From Streptomyces puniciscabiei (GTDB lineage Bacteria > Actinomycetota > Actinomycetes > Streptomycetales > Streptomycetaceae): a stretch of DNA of 64,000 nucleotides. The stretch is from positions 1,254,501-1,318,500 of the forward strand of contig NZ_VFNX01000001.1 of NCBI RefSeq assembly GCF_006715785.1. The letters are read 5' to 3'. Below are positions 18,910 through 26,966 of the stretch, piece by piece. The translations under genes were made by a program, and so were the position numbers. Under the pieces are notes generated by a model, which was not told where the DNA came from, did no database searches, and saw only the letters and a list, made by a program, of their open reading frames with translations. Positions within the stretch are counted from its first letter, which is position 1. The number at the start of each line of letters is the position of its first letter.

Positions 18910-19551
18910 TCAGCTCCCGCAGACCGACCGCAACGACCGGGCCAGCGCCTTGGTGTGCAGGTGATCGAGGCCCTTGTCGCGGTGGACCTGCACGGCCGAA
19001 AGGACGAGCTCCGGCAGACAGACGGGTGCCTCGCGCTCCGCGGCCGTGCCGGCGATCGCCTGGACGAGGGCCGTGTTGATGCGGTTGATCTCCTTGCGGA
19101 TCACACTCAGGTCGGGCCTGGTGGTGGGCGCCTGCTCCGGGTGATCGGTCCACCGCTGGAACAGGGCGCGCTGCACGAGTTTGTTCGCTTCGATCTGGTC
19201 GCGGAAGATCGCCCGGACCTCGTCGGGGTCGGCACCGAGCTGTACGGCCTGCGCGGCCACGGAGTCGAGGACCTGCTGCTCACGGGCGGGGTCGTCGATG
19301 GGGCTGTCGGTGCCCCACTTCGCGGCGGCGACCAGGTCGGCGGTGGCGAGCCGCTCGGCGGAGAGTTCGACGACCGGGTGCAGGGCGGTGGGGTCGGGGG
19401 CCGAAGACCTGGCAACGGCTGACGCCTGCGACCGTGCGGGCGCCGTGCCGGATGCCGGAACCGCGACCGCGGTGCCCGTCGCGGTGAGCACGACGGCCGC
19501 GGTCGCGGTGACGGTGGCCAGGATGCGGCTCAGGGGCCTGATTGTTGGCAT
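18910..19551 (-). CDS. Exported chorismate mutase (AroQ-gamma type)
   Basis: 213 residues from the ATG at 19551, which has GGGGA just upstream. A signal peptide (LATVTATAAVVLTATGTAVA) precedes an all-helical domain with family motifs VAAAKWGTDSPIDDPAREQQVL, FRDQIEANKLVQRALFQRW and PDLSVIRKEINRIN. The AroQ-gamma class is exported; the enzyme isomerises chorismate to prephenate. Known members include the secreted mycobacterial enzyme, whose extracellular role is unclear. The gene starts 29 bp after the GH12 gene on the same strand, so it may be read through from the xyloglucan operon. Its 3' end is duplicated downstream. Confidence 0.88.
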   Translation of the reverse strand: MPTIRPLSRILATVTATAAVVLTATGTAVAVPASGTAPARSQASAVARSSAPDPTALHPVVELSAERLATADLVAAAKWGTDSPIDDPAREQQVLDSVAAQAVQLGADPDEVRAIFRDQIEANKLVQRALFQRWTDHPEQAPTTRPDLSVIRKEINRINTALVQAIAGTAAEREAPVCLPELVLSAVQVHRDKGLDHLHTKALARSLRSVCGS

Positions 19552-19580
19552 GTCCCCTATGAAACCGCATGGCCGACCGG

Positions 19581-20294
19581 TCAACTGCTGCTGACACTCT
19601 CGCTGTTGACGGTGAAGTTCAGCCCGCCGGAGGACGAGGTGATCTCGAAGCCGAACTGGAGATCACCGATGGTCACGTCGCCGAACCAGCCCTTGGCGTC
19701 CTTGATCCACTTCAGGATCGGCAGGATGTTCACCGTGCCGGAGCCGGAGTTGGAGCTGCGGACGAAGGAGAAGACGTCGTTGGAGCCGTTGTTGCCCTTG
19801 TAGACGGTCCAGGTGGAGCCGCCGAGGGTGACGCTGCCCTGGGAGGTGCCGAGCGGACCGACGGCGCCGGTCTTGTTGACCCAGAGCATGATCTCGTACT
19901 TGTAGCCCGTGTCCCAGATGTCGTACGCCGTCTCGTAGGCGCCGGACGACGGGACGGTGACGTTGTAGCTGCTGGAGAGCGAGCCCATGGAGGTGATCGA
20001 CTTGTTGATCACCTTCTTGGCGTTGGGGTAGGACTTGATGCCGCCGGTGTTCGGATGGTTCGCCCAGACGCCCCAGTTGGTGCCGGAGTTGGCCCAGATG
20101 CACTGGCTGCCGGCGCCGGAGCCCCAGACGTCGTTGTACAGGGTGTAGCCGTTCAGTGTGGTGCTGGCCCACTGGTCGCAGGAGCTCCAGACGGCGGCGG
20201 AAGCGGGGGCCGAGGCGAGGCCGACGGTGGCGCCGAGCGCGAGGGCGGGGGCGATCAGGGCTTCCGCGACCTTGCGACGCGTGCTTGTTGCCAT
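19581..20294 (-). CDS. Exported GH12 endo-glucanase/xyloglucanase
   Basis: 237 residues: signal peptide to about residue 34 (ending ASAPASA), then a single GH12 jelly-roll domain with CDQWASTTLNGYTLYNDVWG, the nucleophile region YEIMLWV and the acid/base region FGFEITSSSGG. There is no carbohydrate-binding module. GH12 enzymes hydrolyse beta-1,4-glucan or xyloglucan backbones outside the cell. GGAAGGGA precedes the ATG. Placed downstream of GH74 and GH42 genes and followed by the chorismate mutase gene. Xyloglucan specificity is inferred from the locus, not from a residue. Confidence 0.9.
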   Translation of the reverse strand: MATSTRRKVAEALIAPALALGATVGLASAPASAAVWSSCDQWASTTLNGYTLYNDVWGSGAGSQCIWANSGTNWGVWANHPNTGGIKSYPNAKKVINKSITSMGSLSSSYNVTVPSSGAYETAYDIWDTGYKYEIMLWVNKTGAVGPLGTSQGSVTLGGSTWTVYKGNNGSNDVFSFVRSSNSGSGTVNILPILKWIKDAKGWFGDVTIGDLQFGFEITSSSGGLNFTVNSESVSSS

Positions 20295-20337
20295 GGTGTC
20301 CCTTCCATGGGTGGGGGGAATTGCCGGTGTTTCCCGG

Positions 20338-20500
20338 TCACCGCGCCCCCAGGGTGAGGACGCGGTCCTCTCCGGCGACGAGGTGGAGCGGTTCGCTGCC
20401 GGAGGAAGTCCGCAGCTCGACCGTTCCCGGCCAGGAAGGCGTCCTCCCAGCGGGCCGCCGGGGCCGGCTCCCAGGTGCCGTGGACCGGTCCGCCGCTCAT
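20338..20500 (-). pseudogene. GH95 alpha-L-fucosidase fossil with internal deletion
   Basis: The ATG at 20500 overlaps the GH42 stop (ATGA) and begins VHGTWEPAPAARWEDAFLAG NGR, like the N-terminus of GH95 enzymes (usual length about 750-800 residues). Right after NGR the sequence switches, one frame off, to TVELRTSSGSEPLHLVAGE then DRVLTLGAR and stop, which reads like the C-terminal tail of the same family. About 2 kb of coding sequence appears to have been removed, leaving 163 bp. The family assignment of the tail is by resemblance only. Confidence 0.6.
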
Positions 20501-22467
20501 GGCAGCAGCACCGCCACGCCGTACCGGGCCAGGGTGACCGAGCCGGTCACGGTCCCGCCGCCGAGCAGGTCGTGATGGCTGCCCGGGACCTCGACGGTGA
20601 CCGGCTCGCGCCCGTGGTTCAGCAGGAACAGCAGCTCGCCCCGGCGCACCGCCTCGACACCGTCGGGCAGCCCCTCCAGCACCGGGCGTACCCCGGCCCC
20701 GGCGGCGACGGTGGCGAGCAGCGCGCGCAGCGCCTCCGGTTCCGGCAGCGTGGAGACGTACCAGGCGCGGCCCCGGCGCAGCACGGCGGGCAGCCCGTCC
20801 AGCTCGCCGCCCTGGTACGGCACGATCTCCGCGGCCCCAGGCTCCGGCTCGATCTCCTCCGACCACAGCGTCCCGCGGAACCCCTCGCACTCCACGGTCT
20901 CCCCCGCCTGAAGCGGCCACCACTCGTGCAGCACGCGGATGCCGAACAGCTCGCGCAGCCGGGCGTCCATGCCGCCGGGCCGGATCCGGTCGTCCTCGTC
21001 GGCGATGCCGGTGAGAAAACCGCAGACCAGGGTGCCGCCGCCGCGTACATGGGCGAGGAGGTTGTCGAGGGCGGTGTCGGTGAGGAGGTAGAGCTGGGGT
21101 ACGACGACGAGCCGGTAGCCGGACAGGTCGTGCTCAGGGTGGGCGAAGTCGCAGGTCAGGTGGGCTTCCCAGAGCGCCCGGTGCCAGGCGGTGAGCACCT
21201 GGGGCAGGTCCACCTCCGTGGACAGCCGCCCCTCGTGCTCGCCGGCCCACCAGGAGTGCCAGTCGTGCAGGATCGCGACGTCGGAGTCGATCCGGCTCCC
21301 TGCCACCTGGGCGCCGAGCGCGGCGAGTTCGGCGCCGAGCCGCCGCACCTCCTGATAGGTGCGGCCCTCCTCCCCCGCGTGACTGACCATCCCCGAGTGG
21401 AACTTCTCGGCGCCCTGCCGGGACTGGCGCCACTGGAAGTAGCAGACGGCGTCGGCGCCGCGGGCGACGGCCTGGAGGGACCAGAGCCGGTTGAGACCGC
21501 GTGGCTTGGGATGGTTCACCCCGCGCCAGTTGACCGGTCCGGCCGCCTGTTCCATGAGCATCCACGGGCCGCGCGCCTGCGAGCGGGTCAGGTCCTGCAC
21601 CAGGGCCCCGTGCTGCGCGCCCAGCGGATCACGCGGGTCGGGATACAGATCGACGGAGACGGCGTCCTCCTCCCCCGCCCAGCGCCAGCCGTCCTGGCAT
21701 ACCCACAGCGGCATGAAGTTGCTGGTCACCGGGATGTGCGGGGTGTACCGGCGGACGATGTCGCGTTCGGCGGTGAAGCACTCCAGGAGCATGTCGGAGG
21801 TGAAACGCCGGAAGTCCAGCACCTGGGCGGGGTTCTTCAGATAGTGGGCGTGCCGGGCGGGCTGGATGCCGTCCCAGGTGTCGTACGCCTGGCTCCAGAA
21901 GGCGGTGCCCCAGGCGGAGTTGAGGGCGTCAAGGGTGCCGTACTTCTCGCGCAGCCAGCGGCGGAAGGCGGCGGCCGCCTCGTCGCCGTGGTCGACGGTG
22001 CAGTACTCGTTGTTGATGTGCCACATCCTCAGGGCCGGGTGGCTGCCGTAGCGGGCGGCCAGGTCCTCGGTGATGGCGGCGGCGTAGCGCCGGTAGGTGG
22101 CGCTGGAGTGCGAGAAGTGCTGCCGGCCGCCCCACCACTCGGTCCGTCCGTCGGCGTCGCGGGGCAGCGTGTCCGGGTGCAGCCGGCCCATCCACGGCGG
22201 CGGGGAGGCGGTCGGGGTGGCGAGGACGACCCCGATGCCGCCCGCGTCCATGAGGTCCATCAGCCGGTCGAGCCAACCGAACTCCCGTGCTCCCGGCTCG
22301 GGTTCGAGCTTCGCCCAGGAGAAGACGCCGACCGTGACGGAGTTGACCGACGCCTGCTTCATCAGCCGTACGTCGTCCTGCCAGGTCTCCTCGGGCCACT
22401 GCTCGGGGTTGTAGTCACCGCCGAACAGGATGCGGCCCCGGCCGGCGTCGGCGAGGGTCGGTGTCAT
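20497..22467 (-). CDS. GH42 beta-galactosidase
   Basis: 656 residues, cytoplasmic (no signal peptide). The GH42 barrel is shown by FGGDYNPEQWPEETWQDDV, the acid/base motif MWHINNEYC and the nucleophile motif PWMLMEQAAGPVNW. A trimerisation-type domain and a small C-terminal domain ending ARYGVAVLLP complete the usual layout. It would remove beta-galactosyl caps from imported xyloglucan oligosaccharides. The start overlaps the GH74 stop (ATGA) and its stop overlaps the start of the GH95 remnant, showing a tightly coupled operon. Confidence 0.93.
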   Translation of the reverse strand: MTPTLADAGRGRILFGGDYNPEQWPEETWQDDVRLMKQASVNSVTVGVFSWAKLEPEPGAREFGWLDRLMDLMDAGGIGVVLATPTASPPPWMGRLHPDTLPRDADGRTEWWGGRQHFSHSSATYRRYAAAITEDLAARYGSHPALRMWHINNEYCTVDHGDEAAAAFRRWLREKYGTLDALNSAWGTAFWSQAYDTWDGIQPARHAHYLKNPAQVLDFRRFTSDMLLECFTAERDIVRRYTPHIPVTSNFMPLWVCQDGWRWAGEEDAVSVDLYPDPRDPLGAQHGALVQDLTRSQARGPWMLMEQAAGPVNWRGVNHPKPRGLNRLWSLQAVARGADAVCYFQWRQSRQGAEKFHSGMVSHAGEEGRTYQEVRRLGAELAALGAQVAGSRIDSDVAILHDWHSWWAGEHEGRLSTEVDLPQVLTAWHRALWEAHLTCDFAHPEHDLSGYRLVVVPQLYLLTDTALDNLLAHVRGGGTLVCGFLTGIADEDDRIRPGGMDARLRELFGIRVLHEWWPLQAGETVECEGFRGTLWSEEIEPEPGAAEIVPYQGGELDGLPAVLRRGRAWYVSTLPEPEALRALLATVAAGAGVRPVLEGLPDGVEAVRRGELLFLLNHGREPVTVEVPGSHHDLLGGGTVTGSVTLARYGVAVLLP

Positions 22468-24638
22468 ACGGGCTCCCCGTACTGGATGCCGCGCCCGTTG
22501 GTGGCGAGGTACACGCGGCCGTGCACACGCGGATCGCCGATGATGGCCTGGCCGGTCCAGCCCCATTGGTGCGCGTCGTCGTTGATCCGGATCCAGGTCT
22601 TCGCCCGGTCGTCGGAGCGGTACACGGCGGTGACCGTGTCCGTGACGCCGACGAGGTAGATCGCCGGGTAGTCGGCGCCGGGCGCGGCCTTGCCGAACCC
22701 GAGGGTGTGCGCGGCCCGGACGCCGGCGACCTTGGCGAAGGTGGCGCCTGCGTCGGTGGACCGGTACAGCCCGTTCCCCTTGGTGCTCAGCCACAGGTCG
22801 CCACGGCGCCGAGGTGCGGCGACGAGCTGGAACTGGCTGTCGCCGGACGGCAGTCCGCCGGCGCGGGCGGCGAAGGTGCGGCCGCCGTCGGTGCCGGCGT
22901 ACAGGGTGCCGGTGGTCGTGTCGTAGGCGTAGAACGTGCCGGGCTCGACCGGGTCGGCGACCGGGGTGGCGCCCTTGGGGAAGGTGGCCACCTCGGCCCA
23001 GGTCGCCCCGCCGTCCGCCGAGCGGTGGGCGGGGTAGGTGGTGCCGTCCCAGTGCACGAAGGTCCACAGCAGGACGGAGCCGTCGGCACTGACGGCGATG
23101 GGCCCCGGGGCGTCCTTGGCGAGAGCGGGCTGACTCGGGAAGGGCGCCCAGCTGCGTCCGCCGTCGGCCGAGAAGGCCCCGTTGCCGTGATCGCCCCATC
23201 CGGTGCGCACGACGTACGACGGCTTCGCCGCCGCCTGGGCGAGTCCGGTGGCCGTGCCGAAGACGGGGTCGGTGGCCATGCCGCGCGCCGGGGACGCGGT
23301 GAGCCGGTCGTGGTACAGCACGCCGATGTCACCGTTCGCGCTGATCAGATGGGCCTCTCCGGTGGGCGGCGAGATGAGCTGCCGCACCGAGGTCTCCTCC
23401 AGTCCCCGGACCCGGGGTGCCCAGTTCCGCAGATCGCGGGTGCCGTAGAGGGTGGCTCCGGTGCCGTAGAGCACGTGCTCGGGGTCGTACGGGTCGACGG
23501 CGACGGCCTGGATCCACCAGCCGAACTTGGGCTGGTCCGCTCCCCACGTCAGGTAGGGCGTCTCGGAGACGTCGAGTACGGCGGTGTCCTTCAGGGAGAT
23601 CCAGCTGCGGCCGCCGTCGGTGGTGCGGTACAGGGTGTCCACGGCGGACCAGCGGTTGTTGGTGGAGACGACGACGGTGCCGGGACGGCGGGCCGCCACC
23701 GCGAGGCCTCCGTATCCGAAGGTGTCGGTGCCTTGGGGGACGGCCGGCGTGACGTCGGTCCAGGCGCCGGCGGCGAGGTCCAGCTTGTGCACGCTGCCGT
23801 CGGTCTGGCCGTTCGGACCCGGGGTGTTCGCGTACGTCAGATACAGCTCGCGGGTGTGACGGTCGTACGCGGCGCGGATCGGGACCTTGGCGGCGGTGCC
23901 GGTGGGCTGTCCCGGTACGGGCTCCCAGGTGGTGCCGTCGGTGGTGCGGTAGAGGTTGGGTGCGGCCCCGTCGGCGTCTCCCCAGCCGGCGTAGAGGGCG
24001 CGGCCCGCGGCGACGAGGAGGGTGACGCCCTGGCCGGCGGGGGTGGGGGCGGGCGGAAACCCGGTGTCCTGAGCCCAAGTGGCTCCCCCGTCAGTCGACT
24101 TGAGGAGTCCGTCGTGGCGGGTGCCGAGCCAGAGGGTGTCGCTGTCGCGGGGGTCGACAAGGAGGCGTTCACCCGTGCCGCGGCCGTCCTCGTTGGCGCC
24201 GAGCTTCACGGAGAGATCGGTGCGCTGCCAGGTGGTGCCCCGGTCCTCGGAGCGCAGGACCGCTCCGTTGCCGGCCCAGGACTGGGCGTACGTGCCGAGG
24301 GCCAGGTACAGCCGGCCGGGGTGCGCCGGGTCGACGGCCAGCGCCTCCACACCGAGGAGGTTCCAGTCGTCCCAGCCGAGGTGGTCGGTGAGGGGGATCC
24401 AGCGGGCGGTGTCCGCGTCCCAGCGGTAGGCGCCGCCGATGTCCGTGCGGGCGTAGGCGAGGGCGGGGGCGGTGGGGTGGAACAGGATGCCGGTGATGAA
24501 GCCGGTGCCGCCGATGACCGCGTTGCGCCAACGGTATCTCTGCGCGGCTCGGGCGGCGTATGCCCTGGTGGGGAGGCTCAGCAGTGCGGCGGTTGCTGCG
24601 GTGGCGGTCAGGACGGTTCTGCGGGTTGGTCTGGGCAT
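22464..24638 (-). CDS. Exported GH74 xyloglucanase
   Basis: 724 residues. The N-terminus RPTRRTVLTATAATAALLS ending RAYA looks like a Tat signal. The mature protein is a double seven-bladed propeller of GH74 type, with repeated blade motifs such as STDGGATW, the catalytic-region segments YARTDIGGAYRWD and KLGANEDGRGTGERLL, and AVDPYDPEHVLYGTG. GH74 enzymes cleave the glucan backbone of xyloglucan. There is no binding module. First gene of the GH74-GH42-(GH95)-GH12 block, separated from the upstream permease gene by a 328-bp repeat-rich gap. Confidence 0.93.
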   Translation of the reverse strand: MPRPTRRTVLTATAATAALLSLPTRAYAARAAQRYRWRNAVIGGTGFITGILFHPTAPALAYARTDIGGAYRWDADTARWIPLTDHLGWDDWNLLGVEALAVDPAHPGRLYLALGTYAQSWAGNGAVLRSEDRGTTWQRTDLSVKLGANEDGRGTGERLLVDPRDSDTLWLGTRHDGLLKSTDGGATWAQDTGFPPAPTPAGQGVTLLVAAGRALYAGWGDADGAAPNLYRTTDGTTWEPVPGQPTGTAAKVPIRAAYDRHTRELYLTYANTPGPNGQTDGSVHKLDLAAGAWTDVTPAVPQGTDTFGYGGLAVAARRPGTVVVSTNNRWSAVDTLYRTTDGGRSWISLKDTAVLDVSETPYLTWGADQPKFGWWIQAVAVDPYDPEHVLYGTGATLYGTRDLRNWAPRVRGLEETSVRQLISPPTGEAHLISANGDIGVLYHDRLTASPARGMATDPVFGTATGLAQAAAKPSYVVRTGWGDHGNGAFSADGGRSWAPFPSQPALAKDAPGPIAVSADGSVLLWTFVHWDGTTYPAHRSADGGATWAEVATFPKGATPVADPVEPGTFYAYDTTTGTLYAGTDGGRTFAARAGGLPSGDSQFQLVAAPRRRGDLWLSTKGNGLYRSTDAGATFAKVAGVRAAHTLGFGKAAPGADYPAIYLVGVTDTVTAVYRSDDRAKTWIRINDDAHQWGWTGQAIIGDPRVHGRVYLATNGRGIQYGEPV

Positions 24639-24966
24639 GAGGTACCTCGGTGGTCGTGGGTCTGGTGGCTGGACCGGCGCTGATGCGGGCCGGGGGTGGG
24701 GCTCGCTCGCCCGCGCTGGCGGGGTGCCTCCCCCGCTCTCGGCTTCGCTCGAGCGGGGGGACCCCCACCGCCCACCCGTGCCGCCTGGGGGTCCCCCCAG
24801 GCCCTTAAGGCACTGGGGGAGGCACGACTGCCCGCAGCTAGGCGGGTCGGCGCCTCGAAGGCCGACGGCAGTGAGACTCCCTAGGGGCGCGGGGAAGTGC
24901 GCGATCAGCCCCCACTCAGCCGCAGTCGCCCGCGAGCCGGCACAACCCCTCCGAGCAGGCGCCCGG
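24639..24966. repeat. Repeat-rich intergenic region: compound inverted repeat plus genus-wide motif
   Basis: No gene seen. GTGCCTCCCCC (24724-24734) and GGGGGAGGCAC (24815-24825) form an outer 11-bp inverted repeat enclosing two further hairpins (CCCCCGCTC/GAGCGGGGG and CCTGGGGG/CCCCCAGG). Further on, 24880-24915 carries the AGGGGCGCGGGGAAGTGCGC motif. I recall close variants of it (GGGGCGCGGGGAACTGCGCG) scattered in Streptomyces intergenic regions. The structure may act as a terminator or attenuator splitting the importer genes from the GH74 block. Confidence 0.65.
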
Positions 24967-25911
24967 TCACCCCTTGACCGCCCCCGTCAGCATCCCCTTC
25001 TTGAAGTGCTTCTGGACGAACGGCGACAGCACGGCCACCGGCAGCAGGGCCATCACCATGACCGCCATCTGCACGGCCAGCCCGGACAACTGCCCGGTCC
25101 TGATCGCCTGTCCCAGCCCCACCGGCGCCTGCTGCTTCTGCACCAGTTGGATCATGACGTTCTGCAACGGCATCTTGTTCTGGTCGTTCAGGTACAGAGA
25201 CGCGTTGAACCACGCGCTCCAGTACCCGACGGCGTAGAAGAGGGTGATCACCGCGAGGACCGCCCGGGACAGCGGCATCACGATCTGCCACAGAATCCGG
25301 ACATCCCCGGCGCCGTCGATCCGCGCGCTGTCGATGAGCTCCTGGGAGATGCCCAGGAAGAAGCCCCGCAGCACCAGGATGTTGAACACGCTGATCGCGC
25401 TCGGCAGGATCAGCGCGAGATAGGTGTCCGTCAGTCCGAGAGACTGCACCAGCAGATAGGTCGGGATGAGCCCGGCGCTGAAGAACATGGTGGCCAGCAG
25501 GGTCATCAGGATCCACCGGTGCCCCAGTGAGCCGCTCCGGGAGAGGCCGTAGGCGCAGAGCACGGACACCGTCATCGAGAACAGCGTGCCGACCACGGTG
25601 ATGCCGATGCTGATGATCGCGGCCCGGGTGACCTGGCCCCCGCTGAGCAGTTCCTCGTAGGCGACGAAGGTGATGCCTTTCGGCACCATCACCAGCCCGC
25701 CTGCCTCGTTGATGGTCCTGCGCGAGGACAGGCTGGTGACCACGACGATCCAGAGCGGGAACAGGACCCCCAGGCAGGCGAGGGTCAGCACGAGCCCCTT
25801 GCCCGCCAGTCCGGCCTTGCTCGGCTCCTCCTCCCACACCGGGCGGGGCGGCGCGGCCCACCGGGACGGCGTCCGCTTTCCCACGGGCGGCTGGTCGATG
25901 ACGGCGGTCAC
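24967..25911 (-). CDS. Carbohydrate ABC permease, MalG-type
   Basis: 314 residues from a GTG overlapping the previous permease stop (GTGA). Six membrane segments and the cytoplasmic EAA loop (DSARIDGAGDVRILWQIVMP) place it in the sugar-importer permease family, closest in style to LplC/YtcP-type components that pair with large binding lipoproteins. The N-terminal 40 residues are a hydrophilic tail. Works with the next two genes to import oligosaccharides. No ATPase gene is present; streptomycetes commonly share the MsiK ATPase between sugar importers. Confidence 0.92.
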   Translation of the reverse strand: MTAVIDQPPVGKRTPSRWAAPPRPVWEEEPSKAGLAGKGLVLTLACLGVLFPLWIVVVTSLSSRRTINEAGGLVMVPKGITFVAYEELLSGGQVTRAAIISIGITVVGTLFSMTVSVLCAYGLSRSGSLGHRWILMTLLATMFFSAGLIPTYLLVQSLGLTDTYLALILPSAISVFNILVLRGFFLGISQELIDSARIDGAGDVRILWQIVMPLSRAVLAVITLFYAVGYWSAWFNASLYLNDQNKMPLQNVMIQLVQKQQAPVGLGQAIRTGQLSGLAVQMAVMVMALLPVAVLSPFVQKHFKKGMLTGAVKG

Positions 25912-26939
25912 TTCTTGTACACCCCCTGCTCGCCCATGAGATGGGCCACCTTGTTCGCGGCGAGCACCAGTGCGATGCTGACGACGCCCTTGACGAGGCC
26001 GGCGGCGGCCGCGTAGCTGAAGTCCTGGTTGCGGACGCCGTTCCACCACACGAAGGTGTCGAGGACCTCTCCCGCTCCGGGTCCGACGGCATCCCGCTGG
26101 AGCAGGATCTGTTCGAAGCCGACGGTCAGCGCGTCGCCTACGCGCAGCACCAGCAGCAGTGCGATCACCGGCCGCAGCGCCGGCAGGGTGACGTGCCACA
26201 TGCGCCGCCGGCGCCCGGCGCCGTCCATCGCGGCGGCCTCGTACAGATCCGGCGGAACGGAGGCCAGCGCGGCGAGGAAGACGATGATCCCCCAGCCCGC
26301 GTCCTTCCACACGCTCTGCGCGGTGACGAGGAACTTGAAGGTCGACGGGTCGGTCATGATGTTCAGTCCGTCGAAGCCGTGTTGCCGCAGCAGCTGCGAC
26401 AACAGGCCCGCTCCGCCGAAGAGTTGCTGGAAGACGGCGATGACCAGCACCCAGGAGAAGAAGTGCGGAAGATAGAGGACCGCCTGGGAGAACGCCCGGA
26501 TCCGGGGCCTGACCACGCTGTTGATGAGCAGGGCGAGCAGGATCGGGATCGGGAAGTAGAGCACGAGCTGGATGAAGAACAGCACCAGTGTGTTCTCGAC
26601 CGCGTTCCAGAAGGCCGGGTCCTGGAAGATCTGCTGGAAGTTCTCCAGGCCCACCCAGGGGCTGTGCAGGATCGAGACGATGCCGTTGTCGCTGATGTAG
26701 GGGTCGTAGTCCTGGAAGGCGACCACATTGCCGAGGATCGGCACGTAGTTGAAGACCAGGACCAGGACGAGCGCCGGTACCGTCATCAGGATCAGGACGC
26801 GGTCGCGTCGGAACCTCAGCCGGAAGCTCAGCCTGTCCGACGCCTTCTTCTCCCGGGAACCGGTGGCGCCCCCGGATGTCACCGGGGTCTTCGCCGGCGT
26901 GCTGGCCTCGGCGTTCCGAGGCACCGTGCTGTGGGACAC
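25908..26939 (-). CDS. Carbohydrate ABC permease, MalF/LplB-type
   Basis: 343 residues with a polar N-terminus of about 45 residues and six membrane segments starting VLILMTVPALVLVLVFNYVP. The EAA loop reads YEAAAMDGAGRRRRMWHVTLP. This is the LplB/UgpA-like half of the importer, partnered with the overlapping downstream permease and the upstream binding lipoprotein, 27 bp away. Its substrate is inferred to be xyloglucan oligosaccharides from the flanking hydrolases. Confidence 0.92.
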   Translation of the reverse strand: MSHSTVPRNAEASTPAKTPVTSGGATGSREKKASDRLSFRLRFRRDRVLILMTVPALVLVLVFNYVPILGNVVAFQDYDPYISDNGIVSILHSPWVGLENFQQIFQDPAFWNAVENTLVLFFIQLVLYFPIPILLALLINSVVRPRIRAFSQAVLYLPHFFSWVLVIAVFQQLFGGAGLLSQLLRQHGFDGLNIMTDPSTFKFLVTAQSVWKDAGWGIIVFLAALASVPPDLYEAAAMDGAGRRRRMWHVTLPALRPVIALLLVLRVGDALTVGFEQILLQRDAVGPGAGEVLDTFVWWNGVRNQDFSYAAAAGLVKGVVSIALVLAANKVAHLMGEQGVYKK

Positions 26940-26966
26940 GGCGGATCTCCTTGCCTCGGTGAGGGG

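Larger units (their letters stand above)
18518..19075. repeat. 279-bp direct tandem duplication
   Basis: 18518-18796 and 18797-19075 match with a period of 279 bp and one visible difference (18712 G versus 18991 C). Each copy contains the GH31 3' end, the terminator hairpin and the 3' end of the chorismate-mutase gene. The left GH31 end and right mutase end remain intact, so both genes survive. The 324 bp between the two functional genes (18586-18909) consist of this repeat and hold no additional real gene. Confidence 0.92.
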
